From Rhizobium sp. Root1220 (GTDB taxonomy: Bacteria; Pseudomonadota; Alphaproteobacteria; Rhizobiales; Rhizobiaceae), in contig NZ_LMDG01000032.1 of NCBI RefSeq assembly GCF_001426265.1, positions 365,900 through 429,899 on the forward strand: a stretch of 64,000 nt of DNA. The letters are read 5' to 3'. The notes under the pieces were generated by a model. The model made no database searches and was not told the DNA's origin. It saw nothing but the letters and a program-made list of their open reading frames with translations. Below, piece after piece: positions 8,525 to 16,938 of this stretch. A program made the position numbers and the translations under genes. Positions within the stretch are counted from its first letter, which is position 1; the number at the start of each line of letters is the position of its first letter.

Positions 8525-9433
8525 ATGGCACTATCCAGCCAGCGATCGGGCAGCAGTTCACCAAGCTATGGCCTCTACCTGATCCCCGGGTTGATCGGCT
8601 TCACTCTGATCGTGCTGATACCCCAGCTTGCCAATCTGGGGCTGAGCTTCACGGCATGGAAAGGCGTCGGCACGCCGCGGCCTGTCGGCCTGCAAAACTA
8701 TCAGCGTCTGCTGACCGACGACCAGTTCTGGGGGTCGATGTATCACACGCTGCTGTTCATCTTTTCGATGACGGTGATACCGGTCTGCATTGGCCTAGTG
8801 CTGGCCGCACTGCTGTTCGACTATGTCAGGGACGAGTTCGGGGAATGGGTCTCTAGCTTCTTCAGGGCCGGTTTTTATCTGCCGCAAATTCTCCCCGTGA
8901 CGGTCGCGGGCGTGCTTTGGGGATGGATTCTCAATCCCGTCGGCGTCATCAACATCACCCTGAAGGCCATCGGTCTCGGCAATCTCGCCCAGAACTGGAT
9001 CGGCGATGCGACTTACGCGCTTGCTGCCGTCTCGCTCGTCATCGTCTGGATACAGGTCGGCTATTGCCTTGTGGTATTCATGGCAGGTCTGTCGCGTATC
9101 GACCCTTCTCTCTACGAGGCTGCCGAGCTTGACGGTGCAGGCTGGTGGAGCCGGTTAGTGACGATCACCATTCCGCTGCTGGCGCCGGAGATTTTCGTCG
9201 TTGTGCTGACCACGCTGATCGCAGCGCTCAAAGTCTTCGCGCCGATCTTCGTCATCACTGCCGGCGGGCCCGACAATGCCACACTCGTGCCTTCCTATCT
9301 GACCTACTACCACTTCTTTACCACGCAGCGCGTCGGCTATGCAGCGGCGATCGCCGTCGTGCAGACGACCCTGACAATCGCCCTGGCGGTAATCTTCCTG
9401 CGCTTCCAGAGCCGGCAGGAGCCGAAGGAGTAG
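8525..9433 (+). CDS. CUT1 sugar ABC transporter permease (MalF-like)
   Basis: Inner-membrane subunit, 302 residues, about six transmembrane helices starting with GLYLIPGLIGFTLIVLIPQL. The EAA loop is YEAAELDGAGWWSRLVTITI followed by PLLAP near residue 200, the canonical CUT1 form. It lies 65 bp after the binding protein and 3 bp before the second permease. Confidence 0.94.
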   Translation: MALSSQRSGSSSPSYGLYLIPGLIGFTLIVLIPQLANLGLSFTAWKGVGTPRPVGLQNYQRLLTDDQFWGSMYHTLLFIFSMTVIPVCIGLVLAALLFDYVRDEFGEWVSSFFRAGFYLPQILPVTVAGVLWGWILNPVGVINITLKAIGLGNLAQNWIGDATYALAAVSLVIVWIQVGYCLVVFMAGLSRIDPSLYEAAELDGAGWWSRLVTITIPLLAPEIFVVVLTTLIAALKVFAPIFVITAGGPDNATLVPSYLTYYHFFTTQRVGYAAAIAVVQTTLTIALAVIFLRFQSRQEPKE

Positions 9434-9436
9434 ATC

Positions 9437-10324
9437 ATGGCCTATTCAGCTCTCAGCGACGGTACGACCAAGGTCAAGGCGACGGCTGCAACCCGCCGCA
9501 CTCAGCGCAATCCCATGCGGTGGTTGGTTCTGGCGATCCTTATTCTACTCCTCGCCTTCACGCTGTTTCCGTTTTTCCTGGCGCTGCTCAACGCCGTCAA
9601 GGCGAGCGCCGAATATGCTGTCGGCGGACCGCTTTCGATTCCACGGTCGATCGATCTCACAGCAGTCGAAAAATTCTGGACGACCTCTGATTTCAGCCGC
9701 AAGCTCATCAACAGCGTGATGATCAGTCTCGCCGTCTCGGTGTTGGGGGTGCTGATCAGCCTGTTCAATGCCTATGCGATCGGCATCGGCAAGGTACGGG
9801 GCTCACGCGTGATTTTGGTGGTTTTCCTTCTCGGCATCATGGTCCCGCAGGAGTCGATCATTTACCCGCTCTATTACATGGCGAAAGCGACGGGGCTCTA
9901 CGATACGCAGCTTTCCGTCATCATTATATTCGCGGTCCTGCAAAGCGCTTTTGGGACCTACTTGCTATCGACCGTGCTGAGTACCTTTCCCAAGGAAATC
10001 CTCGAAGCCGCTGAGATGGACGGCTCGACCCACTGGAAGACGCTGTGGTTCGTCGTGGTTCCGGTCTTGCGGCCGACGCTGATGGTCCTGGGAACCTTCT
10101 TCTTCATCTGGACCTGGAATGAATTCCTGATCCCGCTGGTCATGCTGGTGTCCAACAACAATCAGACGGTGTCGGTGGCCATGGGCCTCACCCGCGGCCA
10201 GAACATGTCGGACCCGGTACTGCAGGCTTCGGCGGCGTTCCTGGGCATCGTACCGACTGTAATCTTCTTCCTGATCTTCCAGCGCACGTTGACGCGCGGT
10301 ATCGCTGCCGGAGCAGTCAAATGA
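9437..10324 (+). CDS. CUT1 sugar ABC transporter permease (MalG-like)
   Basis: Second inner-membrane subunit, 295 residues. A charged cytoplasmic N-terminus of about 30 residues (rich in K/R/T) precedes the first helix WLVLAILILLLAFTLFPFFL. The EAA loop is ILEAAEMDGSTHWKTLWFVV followed by VPVLRPTL near residue 195. Adjacent to its partner permease (3-bp gap) and 61 bp before the ATPase gene, completing the translocation pore. Confidence 0.94.
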   Translation: MAYSALSDGTTKVKATAATRRTQRNPMRWLVLAILILLLAFTLFPFFLALLNAVKASAEYAVGGPLSIPRSIDLTAVEKFWTTSDFSRKLINSVMISLAVSVLGVLISLFNAYAIGIGKVRGSRVILVVFLLGIMVPQESIIYPLYYMAKATGLYDTQLSVIIIFAVLQSAFGTYLLSTVLSTFPKEILEAAEMDGSTHWKTLWFVVVPVLRPTLMVLGTFFFIWTWNEFLIPLVMLVSNNNQTVSVAMGLTRGQNMSDPVLQASAAFLGIVPTVIFFLIFQRTLTRGIAAGAVK

Positions 10325-10385
10325 CGACATTTTTCACCCTTGGCCATTTCACCGGTCCCGTTCCGGGACCAGCAAGGTTTTCGGC

Positions 10386-11462
10386 ATGAACCAGGATATC
10401 CAGATCGAACTCTCCGGGATCGAGAAGCATTACGGTGCCTACCACGCCCTGAGGAACATCAACCTTTCGATTGCCAAAGGGACATTCGTGGCGCTGGTTG
10501 GTCCATCGGGATGCGGCAAGTCCACGCTCCTGCGCTCGCTTGCCGGGCTGGAAAAAATTTCCGGAGGTACGCTGAAGATTGCCGGCGAGGTGATGAACGA
10601 TGTCCCTCCGCGCATGCGCGATATCGCCATGGTGTTCCAGTCCTATGCGCTTTACCCGCATATGACCGTCGAGCAGAACCTCACCTACTCGCTGCGGATG
10701 CGCAAGGTCCCGAAGCCCGAGGCGAAGATCAAGGCGGAGGAGGTCGCCAGGATCGCCGGGCTGACAGGGCTGCTGGACCGCTATCCCCGGCAGCTCTCCG
10801 GCGGCCAGCGCCAGCGCGTCGCCATGGGCCGCGCCATTATCCGCAACCCGAAGGCCTTCCTGTTTGACGAGCCGCTGTCCAATCTCGATGCCGCGCTGCG
10901 TGTGTCGATGCGCAAGGAGATCCGTGCGCTACATGACCGGCTGCATGCGACCTCGGTCTATGTGACGCATGACCAGATCGAAGCCATGACCATGGCCGAT
11001 CATGTCGTCGTCATGCGCGACGGGGTGATCGAGCAGCAGGGCAGGCCGCTTGATCTTTACGACAGGCCCGCCAACCGGTTTGTTGCAGGCTTCATCGGCT
11101 CACCGGCGATGAATTTCATCCCGGCGGTCGTCGGCGAAGACGGAAGGACCCTCACTCTCGATCTCGGTGCGGCGAAGCAAAGGATCGTCTCCGGCAATCA
11201 GTTGCAGCCGGGGCTCGAGGTGACGGCAGGGCTTCGTCCCGAACATCTCGATATTGTCGGACAGGGGCAGGGGATTTTCGATGTGCCTGTTGCCTTCGTG
11301 GAATCGACGGGTTCATCGACCTTCGTGGCGACAGCCACCACGCCGGAGCTGACCATCGTCCAAACCGGCCGCGGCAGCCTGCTGTCAGGCGAAACGATCG
11401 GCGTCACCGTCGATCCGCAGCACCTTCACCTCTTCGACAAGACAAGCGGCGTCAGGATCTGA
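10386..11462 (+). CDS. CUT1 sugar ABC transporter ATP-binding protein (MalK/UgpC-like)
   Basis: Energises the CUT1 importer of this operon; 358 residues. Walker A GPSGCGKST at 39-47, Q-loop FQSYALYPHMT, signature LSGGQRQRVAMGRA, Walker B LFDEPLSNLDA and switch THDQIEAM are all intact, followed by a TOBE/MalK-like regulatory domain (GLRPEHL). Last gene of the operon; a terminator hairpin overlaps its stop codon. Some family members energise several importers, so it may serve others too. Confidence 0.94.
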   Translation: MNQDIQIELSGIEKHYGAYHALRNINLSIAKGTFVALVGPSGCGKSTLLRSLAGLEKISGGTLKIAGEVMNDVPPRMRDIAMVFQSYALYPHMTVEQNLTYSLRMRKVPKPEAKIKAEEVARIAGLTGLLDRYPRQLSGGQRQRVAMGRAIIRNPKAFLFDEPLSNLDAALRVSMRKEIRALHDRLHATSVYVTHDQIEAMTMADHVVVMRDGVIEQQGRPLDLYDRPANRFVAGFIGSPAMNFIPAVVGEDGRTLTLDLGAAKQRIVSGNQLQPGLEVTAGLRPEHLDIVGQGQGIFDVPVAFVESTGSSTFVATATTPELTIVQTGRGSLLSGETIGVTVDPQHLHLFDKTSGVRI

Positions 11463-11479
11463 CGCCGCCTCGGCTTTTT
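11446..11479 (+). terminator. Rho-independent terminator overlapping the ATPase stop
   Basis: Arms GCGGCGTCAG (11446-11455) and CTGACGCCGC (11459-11468) with a 3-nt loop, then CTCGGC and TTTTT. The TGA stop is inside the hairpin. It ends the 5152-11462 operon before the convergent aldo/keto reductase gene. Confidence 0.75.
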
Positions 11480-12510
11480 CAGCGCCCGCCTTCAATCTTG
11501 CGGTTGCGCTGATTGATGCCGTGCGGACCGTACGGATACTGACCGGGCGTCGGCGCACTAATGTCGGTCAGCTTTGTCATCTCCTCGTCCGAGAGGACCA
11601 GTTTGGCGGCGCCGAGGTTGTCGGCCAGCTGTTCTGTGGTGCGCACACCAAGAATGACAGAGGTTACGGCCGGTCGGGCAGCAACCCAGGCAAGCGCCAC
11701 CTGTGCCATGCTGACGCCGCGGGCCTTGGCAATCTCTTCGACCGCGCCGATGATGCCCCAGGTCCGCTCCTGCGCGTTGCGCGCTTCATAGGCCTCGCCG
11801 CCGCGCTTCGGATTCTCGCCGAGGCGCGTGACGCCGGTCGGTATCTGGTCCCGCTTGTATTTTCCGGTCAGCCAGCCGCCGCCTAGCGGCGACCAAGGCA
11901 ACAGCCCCATGCCGGCATCCTGGCAGGCAGCGACGATCTCGAGCTCGATGTCGCGCATCAGCAGATTATACTGCGGTTGCAGGGTCACCGGGCGCGTGTA
12001 TCCTTTTGCCTTGGCAATCTCGACCGCCTTTGCGATGTGCCAGCCGACATAGTTTGAGAAGCCGTAATAGCCGATCTTGCCGGCGGAAACCGCGTCATCA
12101 AGGAAGCGAAGTGTTTCCTCGATAGGCGTAAGAGCGTCCCACGCATGCATCTGGTAGAGGTCGATATGTTCGACGTCGAGGCGCCTCAGCGAGTCGTCCA
12201 GTGCCTGATTGAGGTGCCGGCGCGACAGGCCGATGTCGTTCGGTCCCGTGCCCATCGGAAAGCGCCCCTTGGTGGCGATCACCGCCTGACGTGCTTCCGT
12301 CGGATGGGACTTCAGCCATCGGCCAATAATCTCCTCCGACTTTCCGGCACTGTAGACGTCAGCTGTATCGACGAAATTTCCACCCCATGCGAAGTAGTCA
12401 TCCAGAAGCTTGTGCGAAGCGGCTTCATCGGCCTCTGTTCCGAATGTCATGGTGCCCAGGCAAAATGACGTTACGACGGCCCCACTGTGCCCCAACTTGC
12501 GATAGTCCAT
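11479..12510 (-). CDS. Aldo/keto reductase
   Basis: NADPH-dependent carbonyl reductase with a TIM barrel, 343 residues. The catalytic tetrad is visible: Asp and Tyr in FVDTADVYSAGKSEE near residue 48-53, Lys in VIATKGRF near 80, and His in LYQMHAWD near 120. The coenzyme region includes GLLPWSPLGGGWLTGKYKRD and, near the C-terminus, ILGVRTTEQLADNLGA. ATG is preceded by AGGAGGATG on the minus strand. It reads toward the sugar operon from the other side and has its own promoter region; a role in the same sugar pathway is possible but not shown. Confidence 0.93.
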   Translation of the reverse strand: MDYRKLGHSGAVVTSFCLGTMTFGTEADEAASHKLLDDYFAWGGNFVDTADVYSAGKSEEIIGRWLKSHPTEARQAVIATKGRFPMGTGPNDIGLSRRHLNQALDDSLRRLDVEHIDLYQMHAWDALTPIEETLRFLDDAVSAGKIGYYGFSNYVGWHIAKAVEIAKAKGYTRPVTLQPQYNLLMRDIELEIVAACQDAGMGLLPWSPLGGGWLTGKYKRDQIPTGVTRLGENPKRGGEAYEARNAQERTWGIIGAVEEIAKARGVSMAQVALAWVAARPAVTSVILGVRTTEQLADNLGAAKLVLSDEEMTKLTDISAPTPGQYPYGPHGINQRNRKIEGGR

Positions 12511-12901
12511 TTAAACATCCTCCTTGCTTATTCGGTATCATGGTTGAAGAATCGGTAGCCCGCTTACGGCCCACTATGGCCGCTTCCTCCAGAGGGGGTT
12601 GTTCGATTCATCGAATTTCATTTCGAATGCAGCGATGCCCTGTGAGGGTTCCGACGGACGTCTTGGCATGTCACAGGCGCTACTTTGGTTTGTACCAATT
12701 CCAATCGGACACTGTTGTACAATGCACTTTTGGGGCTGCAAGTGTTCAGCACGGCAAAAGAGTTCGGATGTGCATGGATCCTCTTCAATTCCTAGTGTTC
12801 AGGCAGGCTCCGCTTCGGCTGTTGCGAAGGCATGGCGCTAGTTCGTATGGTTGGCGCAACCCGGTCTGAATGTCTTTTGATCGTGCGATGGGAGACTGGA
12901 A
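12511..12901. other. Intergenic region between aldo/keto reductase and iron importer
   Basis: About 390 bp between divergent genes with no convincing gene. It holds the inverted repeat TTCGAT-TC-ATCGAA (12602-12615). Lower GC than the genes around it fits a double promoter region. I could not pick a confident -35/-10 pair. Confidence 0.5.
12602..12615. promoter_or_regulatory. Inverted repeat, candidate operator
   Basis: Perfect 6-bp arms TTCGAT and ATCGAA separated by TC, 90 bp upstream of the aldo/keto reductase start and 290 bp upstream of the iron-importer ATPase gene. It could be an operator for either; it does not match a regulator motif I can name. Confidence 0.4.
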
Positions 12902-13957
12902 TTGATATCTGATGATGCACCGAAGTCGCTCGAGCTTGAGAACATCTCGCGTCGCTTCGGAAACACCTATGCCGTCAGGGAGTTGTCGCTGTCTATTGCG
13001 CCGGGTGAAGTCATCTGCCTTGTCGGGCACTCGGGCTGCGGAAAGACGTCCCTTCTGAGGATCATTGCCGGTATCGATACCGCGGACCGGGGTGTGATCC
13101 GCATACGTGGCGAGTACGTTGCCGGGCCGTCCCGTTTCGTGGAACCCGAGATGCGCAATATCGGCTTTGTATTCCAGGACTATGCGCTGTTTCCGCATCT
13201 GACAGTCGAGCAGAATGTGCTTTTCGGCTTGAGAAACCTTCCAAGGCAGGACGCCAGGACAAAGGCTATGGCGATGATCGCGAGGGTAGGGCTCACGCAT
13301 CTTACTTCGCGTCATCCGCACATGCTTTCGGGCGGCGAGCAGCAGCGTGTCGCCTTGGCGCGGGCACTCGCTCCGGGCACAGACATTCTGCTGATGGACG
13401 AGCCGTTCTCAAATCTCGACAGAGGACTGAGGGAGCAGATGCGCGACGATACACTCTCCCTCTTGCGCTCGATGGGGACGACTGTCGTGATGGTCACGCA
13501 CGATCCCGAGGAGGCTCTTTCCGCAGGTGATCGTGTCGTGCTGATGCGCGCCGGCGAGATTGTCCAGCAGGGTAGTGGATATGAGCTCTTCCACTCTCCC
13601 AATTCACGCTATGCGGCGGATTTCTTTACCGCGTTCAACAAAGTACAGGGAATATACCGCAACGGGCAGATCCACACGCCGATAGGTGCCTTCCCCTCTG
13701 CTCGCCAGCTTCGGGAGGAAAGCCAGGCCGTCGCCTACATTCGGCCGAGCGACATCACCGTGACGACAGCGCAGTCCGGGCTCAGCGGCCGCATCGTCCA
13801 ACGAGTGCTATTGGGTGAGATTGAGCAACTTGCTGTCAAACTGGACGGGCTGGAGGAGCCGATTTGCGTCCGCTCGCTGGATCATCGACCGCCCGACACC
13901 GGGGAGGTAGGAATTTCCATCCGCAGCGAAGCCGTGCTGACCTTTCCGAACCCATGA
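12902..13957 (+). CDS. Fe(III)-type ABC transporter ATP-binding protein
   Basis: ATPase subunit of a ferric-iron (FbpC-like) importer, 351 residues. Walker A GHSGCGKTS near residues 42-50, Q-loop FQDYALFPHLT, signature LSGGEQQRVALARAL, Walker B ILLMDEPFSNLD and switch THDPEEA are intact, followed by a C-terminal regulatory domain. The first in-frame start is TTG at 12902 with GGGAGACTGGAA before it; the next in-frame ATG is well inside the conserved domain. Unusually for FbpABC systems the ATPase is the first gene; the binding protein and permease follow on the same strand. Confidence 0.9.
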   Translation: MISDDAPKSLELENISRRFGNTYAVRELSLSIAPGEVICLVGHSGCGKTSLLRIIAGIDTADRGVIRIRGEYVAGPSRFVEPEMRNIGFVFQDYALFPHLTVEQNVLFGLRNLPRQDARTKAMAMIARVGLTHLTSRHPHMLSGGEQQRVALARALAPGTDILLMDEPFSNLDRGLREQMRDDTLSLLRSMGTTVVMVTHDPEEALSAGDRVVLMRAGEIVQQGSGYELFHSPNSRYAADFFTAFNKVQGIYRNGQIHTPIGAFPSARQLREESQAVAYIRPSDITVTTAQSGLSGRIVQRVLLGEIEQLAVKLDGLEEPICVRSLDHRPPDTGEVGISIRSEAVLTFPNP

Positions 13958-14066
13958 GGTCGGTTGGCCGCCGGTCACTATTTGGTGAACGTTAGCTCAA
14001 TAACTTGACCGCTTCTATCATGTATGTTGCTTCTAAATGGCGTTCCAAAGGGGGAGATTGTGCGCC

Positions 14067-15089
14067 ATGATCAGGGAAACAATTGTGACGCTTACCATCG
14101 CGGGCTCTGCGCTTTTCACGCTCGCAAGCGCCGCGACGGCTGCCGAAGTCAACATTTACACGACGCGTGAGCCCGGACTTATCCAACCGCTTCTCGATTC
14201 CTTCAAGGCTTCGACGGGCATCAACGTTAACACGGTCTTCCTCAAGGACGGCATGCCGGAGCGGGTCCTGGCAGAGGGCGAGAGCTCACCAGCCGATATC
14301 ATGATGGCGGTCGATGCCGGAAATCTCGTTGATCTGGTTGAAAAGGGCGTTACCCAGCCCGTCTCCTCGGACCTTCTTTCGAAGGCCATACCGGCAGAGC
14401 TTCGTGATGCCGACGGCAACTGGTTCGCGCTCTCGATGCGGGCGCGCGTCCTTTACGCCGAGAAGAACCTCGATCTCGCCGCCTTCAACTACGAGGATCT
14501 TTCCGATCCGAAGTGGAAGGGCAAGGTTTGCATTCGCTCGGGTCAACACCCCTACAATACCGCCCTTTTCGCGGACTTTGTCGCCCACTACGGCGCCGAT
14601 GAAACGGAGAAGTGGCTGACCGGGCTTAAGGCCAATCTCGCCCGCAAGGCCGGCGGTGGCGACCGCGATGGTGCAAAGGATATCCTCGGCGGCATCTGCG
14701 ACATCGCAATTGCCAATTCCTACTATGTCGGTCTGATGCGCTCCGGCAAGGGCGGTGAGGAGCAGGTTGCCTGGGGCAATGCCATCAAGGTCATCCTTCC
14801 GACCTTCAAGAATGGCGGGACGCAGGTCAACGTCAGCGGTGCTGCCGTGGCGAAGCATGCGCCCAACAAGGCAGAAGCAATCAAGCTGCTGGAGTATCTG
14901 GTCTCCGACGAGGCACAGAAGATTTACGCCGAAGCGAACTTCGAATACCCGGTCAAGGCCGGCGTCGCGGTTGATCCGATCATTGCATCGCTAGGGACCC
15001 TCAACATCGACAAGACGCCGCTCAGCGAGATTGTCAGCCATCGTAAGCAGGCGAGCGTGCTCGCGGAAAAGGTCGGCTTCGACAATTGA
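14067..15089 (+). CDS. Fe(III) ABC transporter periplasmic binding protein (FbpA/AfuA-like)
   Basis: Binds ferric iron in the periplasm, 340 residues. A signal peptide (hydrophobic core VTLTIAGSALFTLASAATAA, cleavage near residue 25) precedes EVNIYTTREPGLIQPLL. The iron-ligand tyrosine pair expected in this family is present in IANSYYVGLM near residue 222; other family landmarks are YNYEDLSDPKWKGK-like text (FNYEDLSDPKWKGK) and NVSGAAVAKHAPN. The ATG follows GGGGGAG with a 10-nt spacer; a frame extension of ten codons upstream is open but lacks support. Followed by an 11-bp stem-loop, then the permease. Confidence 0.92.
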   Translation: MIRETIVTLTIAGSALFTLASAATAAEVNIYTTREPGLIQPLLDSFKASTGINVNTVFLKDGMPERVLAEGESSPADIMMAVDAGNLVDLVEKGVTQPVSSDLLSKAIPAELRDADGNWFALSMRARVLYAEKNLDLAAFNYEDLSDPKWKGKVCIRSGQHPYNTALFADFVAHYGADETEKWLTGLKANLARKAGGGDRDGAKDILGGICDIAIANSYYVGLMRSGKGGEEQVAWGNAIKVILPTFKNGGTQVNVSGAAVAKHAPNKAEAIKLLEYLVSDEAQKIYAEANFEYPVKAGVAVDPIIASLGTLNIDKTPLSEIVSHRKQASVLAEKVGFDN

Positions 15090-15096
15090 CGGATTG

Positions 15097-15123
15097 ACGA
15101 CATGCCGGAAAACGGCATGTCGT
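15097..15123 (+). promoter_or_regulatory. Strong stem-loop between iron-binding-protein and permease genes
   Basis: Perfect 11-bp arms (15097-15107 and 15113-15123) around a GAAAA loop, followed directly by TTT and CC. It starts 7 bp after the binding-protein stop. It could terminate part of transcription, giving excess binding protein over permease. Confidence 0.72.
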
Positions 15124-15135
15124 TTTCCACGGCGC

Positions 15136-16818
15136 GTGTCTTCAACTCTCCCACGTTCGGGCTTCTTGGTATGGCGGCGATTTGCTGGCCGTTCGGGGTG
15201 GCTCGTTGCTTCCGCAGCCGTGACGCTCGTCATGCTTCTGCCGTTCGCCTCGCTTGTGTATCAGGCGTCGAAGGGGTCGCCGGGGCTATGGTTGCATCTG
15301 GTGTCGACGGTGCTGCCTGTTGCCCTGGTAGACACGCTCTTGCTACTCGGAGGCGTCGGGCTTCTGGCAGGTGCACTGGGTACGATGCTGGCCTGGCTCG
15401 TAACCGCCTTTGAGTTTCGCGGACGCTGGGTGCTAGAGTGGGCGCTGCTGCTTCCACTCGCTGTGCCGACCTACATTATCGCCTATGCATATCTTGACAT
15501 TCTTCACCCGATAGGTCCGGTCCAGGGAGTGATCCGTTGGGTGCTTGGGTACTCCAGCCCGCGCGAATTCCGGCTGCCGGATATCCGCTCGATGACGGGC
15601 TGCGTCCTGCTGCTTGGGTTTGTTCTTTACCCTTACGTGTATATTCCAACGCGTGCGATATTCCTCATGCAATCGGCGAGCCTCATCGAGGTGTCGCGAA
15701 CGCTTGGTGTGTCGCGTCGCGGCATCTTCTGGCGTGTGGCGCTTCCACTTGCGCGGCCGGCGGTCGCGGTTGGTGTCAGCCTCGCCCTGATGGAAGCACT
15801 CAACGATATCGGTGCTGCGGAGTTCCTCGGCGTGCGGACGCTTACAGTGTCGATCTACACGACCTGGATCACACGTTCGGATTTGCCAGGCTCCGCCCAG
15901 ATTGCGCTTTTCCTGCTGCTGTTCGTTGTCGCGCTCGTTGCCATGGAACGCTGGGCGCGACGGCGGCAGCGCTACTCGGTCTCGGCTCAGCGGTCGCGGG
16001 TCTTCGAGCCCCGTCGCGTCGGCGGTGCACCGGGTGTGTTGCTGCTTCTTGCCGGCATGTTACCGGTTCTCTTCGGGTTCGGGGCACCCGCCATCTTTCT
16101 GCTTGGCGAGGCTTACAAGCGCTGGCGGTTCGCCGGGCTCTCCGAGCGGTTCTTCAGCGAGATGACGAACACATTGCTGTTTGCGGCGACCGCCACAATC
16201 TTGACCGTCGCAGCCGGGCTGATCGTTGCCTATGCCGGTCGAGTTTCGGGCAGCAGGATGGCCCCGTGGTTCTACCGCCTTTCCACCATGGGATACGCGG
16301 CTCCCGGCACGGTCGTCGCAATCGGCGTGCTGATTGTCGCTGCAAGTTTCGATGGCCTGTTCGACCGCGCGACGAAGCAATGGTTCGCAAACTCGGCCGG
16401 ACTTCTACTCATCGGTTCGGGCGGTGCGGTGCTCTATGCCTACGCCACGCGCTTCCTGGCAATTTCCGCGGGCAGCATCGAGGCAGGGCTGTCGCGGATA
16501 CCACGCGCCTTCGATCACGCGGCTCGAACGCTCGGCACGTCGGCTGGTGGCACGCTGTTTCGGATACACCTGCCGTTGTCGAAGGCGTCGCTGGCAGCCG
16601 GTGCCCTGCTTGTCTTCGTCGACTGCGTAAAGGAGTTGCCGGCCACGCTGCTGCTGCGTCCGCTGAACTTCGAGACCTTTGCAACCCATCTCTACGGGGA
16701 AGCCGCCCGCGGCACGTACGAGGAGGGGGCGATTGCAGCGCTTGCGATCGTTGTTATCGGCATTCTGCCGGTCATACTGCTTGCGCAGGTCGGCCGACGG
16801 AAGGCATGGGCGCGGTAA
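15136..16818 (+). CDS. Fe(III) ABC transporter permease (FbpB-like, fused two-half)
   Basis: Single large permease with two homologous halves, about 560 residues and some twelve transmembrane segments, as in FbpB/SfuB. EAA loops appear in both halves: SLIEVSRTLGVSRRGIFWRV near residue 215 and AFDHAARTLGTSAGGTLFRI near 465, each followed by a LPL turn. The start is uncertain. The frame is open back into the binding-protein gene; I chose GTG at 15136 because the hairpin at 15097-15123 should lie outside the coding region, though TTG at 15094 or at about 15167 is possible. Confidence 0.86.
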   Translation: MSSTLPRSGFLVWRRFAGRSGWLVASAAVTLVMLLPFASLVYQASKGSPGLWLHLVSTVLPVALVDTLLLLGGVGLLAGALGTMLAWLVTAFEFRGRWVLEWALLLPLAVPTYIIAYAYLDILHPIGPVQGVIRWVLGYSSPREFRLPDIRSMTGCVLLLGFVLYPYVYIPTRAIFLMQSASLIEVSRTLGVSRRGIFWRVALPLARPAVAVGVSLALMEALNDIGAAEFLGVRTLTVSIYTTWITRSDLPGSAQIALFLLLFVVALVAMERWARRRQRYSVSAQRSRVFEPRRVGGAPGVLLLLAGMLPVLFGFGAPAIFLLGEAYKRWRFAGLSERFFSEMTNTLLFAATATILTVAAGLIVAYAGRVSGSRMAPWFYRLSTMGYAAPGTVVAIGVLIVAASFDGLFDRATKQWFANSAGLLLIGSGGAVLYAYATRFLAISAGSIEAGLSRIPRAFDHAARTLGTSAGGTLFRIHLPLSKASLAAGALLVFVDCVKELPATLLLRPLNFETFATHLYGEAARGTYEEGAIAALAIVVIGILPVILLAQVGRRKAWAR

Positions 16819-16863
16819 CGTGTTTCACGATGCACATCAAGATATCAGATGCAAAATGCGAAG

Positions 16864-16878
16864 GCGGAACCGTTCCGC
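16864..16878. promoter_or_regulatory. Short palindrome between convergent genes
   Basis: GCGGAAC and GTTCCGC arms around a single base. The loop is too short for a terminator hairpin, so it may be a protein site or coincidence. It lies in the 120-bp gap between the iron permease and the ArsR-like gene. Confidence 0.25.
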
Positions 16879-16938
16879 TCTCTGCTGCCATGGGGAGAGC
16901 ACCCCGAGGGTGAAAATAGTCGGTAGCGTGGCTCCCGC

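Noticed and set aside
15537..16913. 458-codon plus-strand frame inside the iron permease
   Set aside because: Out of frame with the permease, whose translation has two EAA loops and hydrophobic helices; the alternative is Arg/Cys-rich.
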